Source: Plasmodium malariae (lineage: Eukaryota; Apicomplexa; Aconoidasida; Haemosporida; Plasmodiidae). From it: DNA of 64,000 bases. Position 1 is the first letter of the stretch. Each line of letters begins with the position of its first letter. A model generated the notes under the pieces. That model worked only from the letters and a program-made list of their open reading frames with translations. It did not search any database and was not told the DNA's origin. This document shows, one piece after another, positions 57,472 through 64,000 of this stretch. The position numbers were made by a program, and so were the translations under genes. The stretch lies in contig NC_041775.1 of assembly GCF_900090045.1 (NCBI RefSeq), positions 434,001 to 498,000 of the forward strand. The letters are read 5' to 3'.

Positions 57472-57899
57472 TATTAACGCTTATCCATACATGTTCACAT
57501 ACGTTCATGCATATTTACACTTGATCGTATGTTCATAATTATTCTTATGTACATACGTTTATGTGCAGTACTTGGTTCTTTTAAAATAACTGCTGAAGGT
57601 GAATTGATTAATAAATTTTTGGTATTACTATTATTACCTCACTAGTTTATGTTTGTACATGTACGTGTACATATATTTATATATGTATACATTTTTGCAT
57701 ATATAAACTTATAAAAAAAGTGTACATATATATATATATATATATGTACGTGTACACGCAGAAATTATACATAAATATATATATATATTTATTTATTTTA
57801 TTATTTATAATATTATACTTATAATTATGTACGTACAATTTTAAATAGTTTTACTTTTTTAAAATTTTTGAAAACCATTTCTAAAAAAAAAAAAAAAAT

Positions 57900-57943
<44 letters not shown>

Positions 57944-57972
57944 AAGTAAAAATAGAAAAAACTGATTTAATA

Positions 57973-60900
57973 ATGAATAATAAATCAGAATTTATAAACA
58001 TTAAAATAGAAAATTTGAACAAACAATATAATAAGGAGAAAATAAGTAATAAAAGATTTCGAGAGCACAGCAATTTAATAAATGAAAAGATTAAGAAAGT
58101 TCTGAGCATTAATAATAATAGTAACAGTAGTAGTAGTAACTGTAAAAGTAATAATTATAGTAATAGTAACACCAACCAAGCTAATCAGAATTGTAATGTA
58201 AACACATTTAAATATAAAACAATTTTTCATCAAAGCAATTTCATTAAATCGCTAAAAGTAATGGAGAATAAAGAAGGGAAAAGAAAAAATTTTTTGAAAA
58301 ATTGGAATATAAATTACTTATCAAATAATTTCAATCATTTTATTAAACATATCGACACGGCAAGTGGTGGTGCTATTAGAGGTAGTTTTAGCAAGAGTGG
58401 CAATAAGCAGAGTAGTACAAACCAGAGCAGTATCAATCAGAGCAGTATCAACCAGAGTAGTGGCAACCAGAGCAGTATCAACCAGAGTAGTGGCAACCAG
58501 AGCAATGGCAACCAGAGCGGTACATACCAAAGGTGCGTCAACACTAACATCAGTAACAAACTTCATAGTTCTAACCATGATGACTACAAAAAAAATGACT
58601 ACATTAGCAGCACTCATTTAACAAGTAAGAAAAATACGAATGACTTAAATCCAGTGAGCAGTAACAATCTTGCATCCATTTTATACAACCAAGAATATTA
58701 TTATAATAAAAATTTGATAAATTACAACAATATACCTGACCAGGTTCAGGAAAATGTAAGTAAACCACAGAACTACTTAGATTTTAGCGATGCGTGGAAT
58801 AAATTTAAGTTCAGAAACGTAGCTGCTAATGTAGTAGCCAACGTAGCGGCCAACGTCATGTCAAATGTAACCACCGATTTAACGTTAAACAGGAGTAGTA
58901 GTAATGGCAGTAGTAGCAACAGTAACAGTAACAGCAGCAGTAACAACAACGTTAGCAATTATAAAAATGTTAGCAGTTATACGAATATTAATAGTAATAG
59001 TAACAGTAACTATAACAGCAACCACTGCAGTAACTATAACAGCAACCACTGCAGTAACCACAGCAGTAACCACAGCAGTAACCACAGCAGTAACTATAAC
59101 AGCAACCACTGCAGTAACCACAGCAGTAACTATAACAGCAACCACTGCAGTAACCACAGCAGTAACTACAACAGCAACCACAGCAGGAACAGTCATAAGA
59201 GTAGTAATACTAACAGCTATAATAGTAATAATAATGGTGCTCCTTGTAGAAGTTTGCACACTAGTATATGCAGGAATGCGAATAACGGGATGGCAAACAA
59301 TGGCAACGTTGGAAGTATGAACAACATGATGAACAGCCATGTGAATACTTGTGTGAGCGGTCACTTGAATGATGGAGTGAATAACCTGAACAGCAATGTA
59401 AATTGCAATATTAACTCAAATAATAAAAATATATATAGAGATGAAAACAACGCACAAATGTTTAGAGAAATGACATACAGCAGCAAAACGAATAGTAATA
59501 ATATTATTGGTAATAGCTATCAGGATTCTAATTATAGCACTTATCACAATGGAAATAGTAACAGTAACAGCAATGAAAGTAATGGCGGTCATCACAATAA
59601 GGATTATAATGGTAATAATAGCAGCAACAATCGTAATAGCAATAATGGATATAATAATAGCAACAGCAATAGTAGTAGCCACAATAATAATAGGTATAAC
59701 AACAACAGTAACAGTAATAGTAACAGCTATAGGAGTAACAACGATTTGAATAACAGTAATAATAATAATAATAATAATAACAATAATAATAACAATAATA
59801 ATAATAACAGTGGTGGTGGTGGTGGTGGTGGTGATGGTAATGATAAGAACAACAACAACGATGATGATAATGACAATGATGATGATAAGAAGAACAACAA
59901 CAATGATGATGACGATGATGAAAATAAAAATATTTATAAAAATAATTCATCTTCGTCAGTTTCAGCCTCATCTTCTGTTTCTTCTTCTTCTTCCTTTTCC
60001 TCGTCATTCATAATGGCTAATGTACAGTCGTGTAATACACCGAGGGTAGTAAAGAATAAATGTAAAAAAAAGCATAAAGGTGGAAGAAGTGGATGTGCAG
60101 GTAGTAATGGAAACAATAGCAGTAAAAGAAATAGTAAAAATTGCTCTGTTGCTACAGGTGGGACAACAACTATGATGGCTGGTACGGAGTCCTCTAATAC
60201 TGCCGCGTACACTGCTTCTAATACTGCTGCTACCATCGCCACTAATAGTAGTAATCGTAACGTGTATGATGAATATAACAGCATCTTTGGAAATTATGAG
60301 AGGAGAAATAGCATGAATGTTAGAAGGGGATCGAAGGAAGAAAATTGTGAGTACTACCACCATACCAACGGGGGTGATAAATATAGGCATTCGTCAAACA
60401 GCATAATGAATAACTTTCAGAATATGTCCAGTGGTATTGATGATACAAATATACACTCGAATGTGGAAGAAAATGGTACATATAATAATCGTAGTAACAG
60501 TTATGGAAATGGAAGGGGCAATGACAATGCTGCCATTAGAGGTAGCACTGCCATTAGTGGTAATACTCCTAACTGTGGTTATGCTGATAACAGCGGGAAT
60601 GGAAATTACGAAACAAGCTACAGCAGGAGCTACAACTTGCCTAGTAAAAATTCTGGAAACAAGAGAAACTACATTTCGAATAATAGCAAGGAGTATAGTG
60701 ATGCGAGTAAGAATGTAAATTACTACACAAATGTAGATGAGAATAGCTGTTATGGTAGCAACAAAAATAGCACTAGCAGTGAAAATTTAAACAAACAAAT
60801 GAAAAAGGGAAAAGAGATGAACGAACATAACGGGAATAATGAGAATAACGAGCATAACGGGAATAATGAGAATAACGAGCATAAAGAGAATTATGAGCAT

Positions 60901-61767
60901 AATGAGGAAGATAAGAGTGAAGAAATGGAAAAGAAAAATACAGTTCCAATAGCAAATTTAGAAATGTTAAATCCAGAAGATAGGAAAAGAGAAGCAGAGA
61001 AATACAAGGTACTAGGAAATCAAAGCTATAAATTAGGATATATTGAATCAGCTATAGATTATTATACTAAAGCAATACAGTATGACAACACAAATCATGT
61101 ATATTATACTAATAGAGCTTTGTGTTATAAAAAACAAAAATTATGGAAGATGGCAAATATTGATGCTAGACAAGCTTTAAATTTAGAAGAAGAATCAGTT
61201 AAGGCTCATTTCATTTTAGGATTAACTTTACTACATTTAAATAGTTTAGAAGAAGGACTAAAAAAATTAACAAAAGCAAAAACATTGTCAAGTTATTTAA
61301 AAGATTCGAATGAAAGTGAAATAAATAGATATATATTACAAGCAAAAAAATTAATTTATTTACGTGATGAACAAAATAAACAGCTGAGTTATACAGAACT
61401 TCAATCCTTTTTAATAGACAAAATAAATTTGCTTAATCAAATTGGATATATAACAAATGAAGAAAAATATTTGCGAATTCAACAAACGGAAAATGTTTTT
61501 AAGGAAATTTTAGAGACATTTCAAAAAAAACAAATACCTGATTATTTGTGTTGTAAAATTTCCATGTGTTTAATGAATGAGCCAGTCATAACTCCTAGTG
61601 GAATGACTTATGATAAAATTTTTTTGTATGAACATGTTAAGCACAACGGTCCCTACGATCCTGTCAGCAGAGAGCAGTTTTCTATTCGGGAGGTTATACC
61701 AAACTATGCCATTAAGGAAGCAACCGATAATTTTTTGAAAACCAACCCCTGGGCTTTTGAAGAGTAG
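57973..61767 (+). CDS. CHIP: CHIP-type E3 ubiquitin ligase (TPR plus U-box) with long N/S-rich extension, 1264 aa
   Basis: CHIP (STUB1) binds the EEVD tails of HSP70/HSP90 through its TPR domain and ubiquitinates clients through its U-box. The C-terminal 265 residues here match CHIP along their length: TPR repeats at about 1000-1130, with clamp positions present (KVLGNQSY, YYTNRALCYKK, VKAHFILG), a helical linker, then the U-box at about 1188-1264 (IPDYLCCKIS, EPVITPSGMTYDK, YDPVSREQF, IPNYAIKEA, FLKTNPWAFEE). Human CHIP is 303 residues; the N-terminal 1000 residues here are extra, Asn/Ser-rich, with NQSS, NHSS and NSNS repeats, a run of 16 Asn, eight Gly and Asp-rich stretches. The frame is open without introns from ATG 57973, which follows a (TA)n tract. 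Both signature domains look intact, so the enzyme should be active. It acts in cytosolic protein quality control. Confidence 0.93.
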   Translation: MNNKSEFINIKIENLNKQYNKEKISNKRFREHSNLINEKIKKVLSINNNSNSSSSNCKSNNYSNSNTNQANQNCNVNTFKYKTIFHQSNFIKSLKVMENKEGKRKNFLKNWNINYLSNNFNHFIKHIDTASGGAIRGSFSKSGNKQSSTNQSSINQSSINQSSGNQSSINQSSGNQSNGNQSGTYQRCVNTNISNKLHSSNHDDYKKNDYISSTHLTSKKNTNDLNPVSSNNLASILYNQEYYYNKNLINYNNIPDQVQENVSKPQNYLDFSDAWNKFKFRNVAANVVANVAANVMSNVTTDLTLNRSSSNGSSSNSNSNSSSNNNVSNYKNVSSYTNINSNSNSNYNSNHCSNYNSNHCSNHSSNHSSNHSSNYNSNHCSNHSSNYNSNHCSNHSSNYNSNHSRNSHKSSNTNSYNSNNNGAPCRSLHTSICRNANNGMANNGNVGSMNNMMNSHVNTCVSGHLNDGVNNLNSNVNCNINSNNKNIYRDENNAQMFREMTYSSKTNSNNIIGNSYQDSNYSTYHNGNSNSNSNESNGGHHNKDYNGNNSSNNRNSNNGYNNSNSNSSSHNNNRYNNNSNSNSNSYRSNNDLNNSNNNNNNNNNNNNNNNNNSGGGGGGGDGNDKNNNNDDDNDNDDDKKNNNNDDDDDENKNIYKNNSSSSVSASSSVSSSSSFSSSFIMANVQSCNTPRVVKNKCKKKHKGGRSGCAGSNGNNSSKRNSKNCSVATGGTTTMMAGTESSNTAAYTASNTAATIATNSSNRNVYDEYNSIFGNYERRNSMNVRRGSKEENCEYYHHTNGGDKYRHSSNSIMNNFQNMSSGIDDTNIHSNVEENGTYNNRSNSYGNGRGNDNAAIRGSTAISGNTPNCGYADNSGNGNYETSYSRSYNLPSKNSGNKRNYISNNSKEYSDASKNVNYYTNVDENSCYGSNKNSTSSENLNKQMKKGKEMNEHNGNNENNEHNGNNENNEHKENYEHNEEDKSEEMEKKNTVPIANLEMLNPEDRKREAEKYKVLGNQSYKLGYIESAIDYYTKAIQYDNTNHVYYTNRALCYKKQKLWKMANIDARQALNLEEESVKAHFILGLTLLHLNSLEEGLKKLTKAKTLSSYLKDSNESEINRYILQAKKLIYLRDEQNKQLSYTELQSFLIDKINLLNQIGYITNEEKYLRIQQTENVFKEILETFQKKQIPDYLCCKISMCLMNEPVITPSGMTYDKIFLYEHVKHNGPYDPVSREQFSIREVIPNYAIKEATDNFLKTNPWAFEE
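59000..59190 (+). repeat. Ser/Asn/His codon repeat in the CHIP-like extension
   Basis: Tandem 12-bp units (agtaaccacagc, agcaaccactgc, agtaactataac) encode NHSS/NHCS/NYNS. The repeat is stop-free in other frames, giving spurious Thr/Ala/Val-rich frames on both strands. Confidence 0.85.
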
Positions 61768-62467
61768 AACTTTAACGCATAACTCTAAGCTCTGTGCATT
61801 TTGTGTGCAGGTAAAATTGCGCAGGTGTACATTTGCACACATGTAGACATACATATATATAGTTATTTACACATGCATTAGCGCCCCCATGTAGTTATTT
61901 ATCTATGCATTTATTCACGTGTTAAAATGTAAAGATGACATGACCTGTGCAGGCTGCCTGCATAGGTCACCCCTGATATTTTGCGCAATAAAATTAAAAG
62001 TGCGTTTAGTTATCTTTTTATTTTACTTTATTTTATTGTACTTTGCTGTATTTTACTATATTTTTCTTTATTTTACTATATTTTTCTTTATTTTACTATA
62101 TTTTTCTTTATTTTACTATATTTTGCTTTATTTTTTCATATTTTGCCTTATTTTTTCATATTTTGCCTTATTTTTTCATATTTTGCCTTATTTTTTCATA
62201 TTTTTCCTTATTTTTTCATATTTTTCCTTATTTTTTCATATTTTTCCTTATTTTTTCATATTTTGCCTTATTTTTTCATATTTTGCTTTATTTTTTCTTT
62301 ATTCATATTGTAGTTTTCAAATAAAAAGAAAAAGAAATTTAAATATGGCAATCTTTTTAAGCTGCTGTTTTTTTCATACATATGGGTGCGCGTGTCCCAT
62401 ATGTAAATATATGTATATATGTGTGTATGAATGTGTGCATATGTGTACATATGTACATACGTATGTT

Positions 62468-62499
<32 letters not shown>

Positions 62500-64000
62500 C
62501 GCCCATATTATGTTTATATATATATGCACACGAGTGTGCAATATCTTTTCTGTGTTGATAACCCTTAAGCCTTAATTTATTATTATATTTATTCTATTCT
62601 ATTTTATTATTTTTTTTTTTTTTAATTGAACTTTTTTTGAAATTCAAATTAGAACTTATAATAAAATTTACGTGCTTAATTAACAAATATGAAAAAAAAA
62701 AAAAAGAAAAAAAAAAAATGTTACAAGAGCGTCTTATAAACAAGAATGTGAAAGGATAAGTCCGCTGTCTATGGGCAAAACATGTTTAAACATATGCATG
62801 TACATGTTCATGTGTTTTCCACATGGTTTTATTCGCAGAGAAGGGAAAAATTGTGTGCGGTTGATAAAAAAAAGAAAAAAAAAGTCTTCAATAATATTTG
62901 CTTTCAATTAAAAAAGATGTTTCTTCTGGGCACTTCATTTCCGTTAGTGTGTGTCGACGTTAATCGGTTTAACTTTTACTTCGTTTGTATTTTTCTGATT
63001 TTTTGCTTTAACTGTTCATATTTTCTTCTTAAATTAAAGCGAATATTTATCTTCATTCAACTGCGTTCTACTACCGTTTGTGTAGTCATATGTATAACTA
63101 TGTATGCATGTATGTATAATAACAAAAGTGGCTGAAATGCTCATTTTGCTAATTTCATTCATATCCACTTGTTGCAATGCTCAATGCTATATGTTCTTGT
63201 TAAAAATCTGAATTGTACAGGCAAAATAATATACGCAAAATGATACGTACAACGTTCAGATTTCTTGTTCGAACTAGTTATTTGTAGAATTCGAAATATA
63301 TACTTCTCTTATCATCAACGAAGCAAATTCATAACGTTACATGGATGTGGGAGGAAATATAAAATATGTATTCTTTCTGTTCAACTCGAGGTAAAAAATG
63401 TACAGTTGAGTAAAAATAGCAGCAAATGGTAGTAGCGATGAATAAAAGATGGGCAAAATTTTGTGAAAGTGCTAATTTTGTAAAGAACAAAAAAAAAAAA
63501 AAAAAAAAAAAAAGTAGCTAAAATATGGTTAAAAAACGGCTGAAAAAAAAGAATAAAAAAAAAATGCTAAAAAAGGGATAAAATAATGCTATGAAAGGTT
63601 AAGACTAAATAAGGATAAAATAAATCTGAAAAATGATAAAAAAGTCAAATAAACTTAATCCACTTTAAGCTAGAGCAAGTTGACCAAGGTGGAAAGATGG
63701 GGAACCTTTTGCTTTTCATAAATAGGTTAAAGCAGTTATAACTTCAGCATTTTAACCATAGCAAAAAGGAAAGTAAATGTAAATAAATAGGTTTACATAA
63801 ATATGTGTGCATAAATAAGTATATATATGTATATTTATGTATAGTATATATACGTATGTTTACCTATATGTATATGTATGTATATATATATGTATGTATA
63901 TGTATATGTATGTATATGTATATGTATGTATATGTATATGTATATGTATGTATATGTATGTATATGTATATGTATATGTATGTATATGTATATGTATATG
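61768..64000. other. Intergenic 3' of the CHIP-like gene to window end
   Basis: Contains a 20-bp ttattttttcatattttgcc/ttattttactatatttttct array (62025-62300, about 13 copies), (TA)n near 62476-62496, poly-A at 62690-62718 and 63490-63513, and a closing microsatellite of tatatg/tatg units (63822-64000). The open stretch 62840-63135, after a tattcgcag acceptor-like site, encodes hydrophobic residues (MFLLGTSFPLVCVDVNRFNF and so on) and could be part of an unmodelled gene, but no frame or partner exon is convincing. Confidence 0.5.

Larger units (their letters stand above)
53333..57972. other. Long intergenic region between MED10 and the CHIP-like gene
   Basis: 4.6 kb. It has poly-T just after the MED10 stop, a less AT-rich segment at 54110-54440 open on both strands, a signal-peptide-like exon at 54748-54819, (TA)n at 54991-55018, 57437-57468 and 57908-57939, a 12/20-bp aataaataaacg/aatgaataaataaatgcatat array (55648-56020) and a tttctttccttt array (56322-56440). 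A possible terminal exon lies at 57569-57645. No complete gene could be assembled. Confidence 0.5.

Noticed and set aside
58885..60390. Many alternative frames over the CHIP-like extension
   Set aside because: Asn/Ser codon repeats are stop-free in several frames. Only the frame continuing into the TPR/U-box domain is supported.
61919..62575. 218-codon hydrophobic plus-strand frame
   Set aside because: It is mostly the 20-bp ttatttt array read as Phe/Tyr/Leu/Ile, followed by (TA)n. No signal, domain or splice evidence.
1..64000. Transposons, CRISPR arrays, integrated organelle or viral DNA
   Set aside because: I saw no transposase or reverse-transcriptase motifs, no spaced direct repeats with unique spacers (the tandem arrays have no spacers), and no mitochondrial or apicoplast gene fragments.

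Overview
The window is nuclear DNA from a malaria parasite (genus Plasmodium). The base composition is strongly A+T-biased, with long poly-A/T and (TA)n tracts between genes, Asn- and Lys-rich low-complexity inserts inside conserved proteins, short T-rich GT-AG introns, and a rhoptry antigen found only in Plasmodium and its relatives. From memory and unverified, the order MSH2 - tRNA genes - RAMA - ATAD3-type AAA ATPase - CHIP-type E3 ligase resembles part of P. falciparum chromosome 7. The many long simple-sequence intergenic stretches suit an AT-rich non-falciparum species such as P. malariae or P. ovale, but I cannot fix the species.

Layout. 1-3308 (-): Asn-rich La-related protein, cut by the window edge and frameshifted at a homopolymer. 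3309-9820: AT-rich spacer with one candidate short exon (8735-8918). 9821-11608 (+): unrecognised 595-residue protein. 12295-15516 (+): MSH2-type mismatch-repair ATPase lacking the mismatch-binding domain, with possible small 5' exons. 15745-16317 (+): predicted two-exon, 59-residue membrane protein. 16477-21719: four tRNA genes, Thr(AGT)+, His(GTG)-, Lys(CTT)+ and Lys(TTT)-. 23299-29586 (-): 2095-residue protein with a Uso1/p115-like helical head and coiled coil. 32945-37656 (+): six-exon GPI-anchored acidic repeat protein, read as RAMA. 39870-40557 (+): spliced short ORF or leader directly before ATAD3 (40587-42596, +). 46063-50436 (+): unrecognised 1457-residue protein. 52370-53332 (+): Mediator subunit MED10 candidate. 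57973-61767 (+): CHIP-type TPR/U-box E3 ligase with a 1000-residue N/S-rich extension.

There is no operon logic. The genes are independent: DNA repair, translation (tRNA cluster), secretory traffic, rhoptry biogenesis, a mitochondrial ATPase, transcription and protein quality control. RAMA and the p115-like tether both act in or through the secretory pathway and share one divergent intergenic region.

I found no mobile element, CRISPR array, organelle insertion or new multi-gene system. The less obvious content is several unmodelled short spliced genes or exons, a set of 14-26 bp minisatellites (several just upstream of start codons), the homopolymer frameshift in the La-related gene, and RAMA introns that all share one phase.
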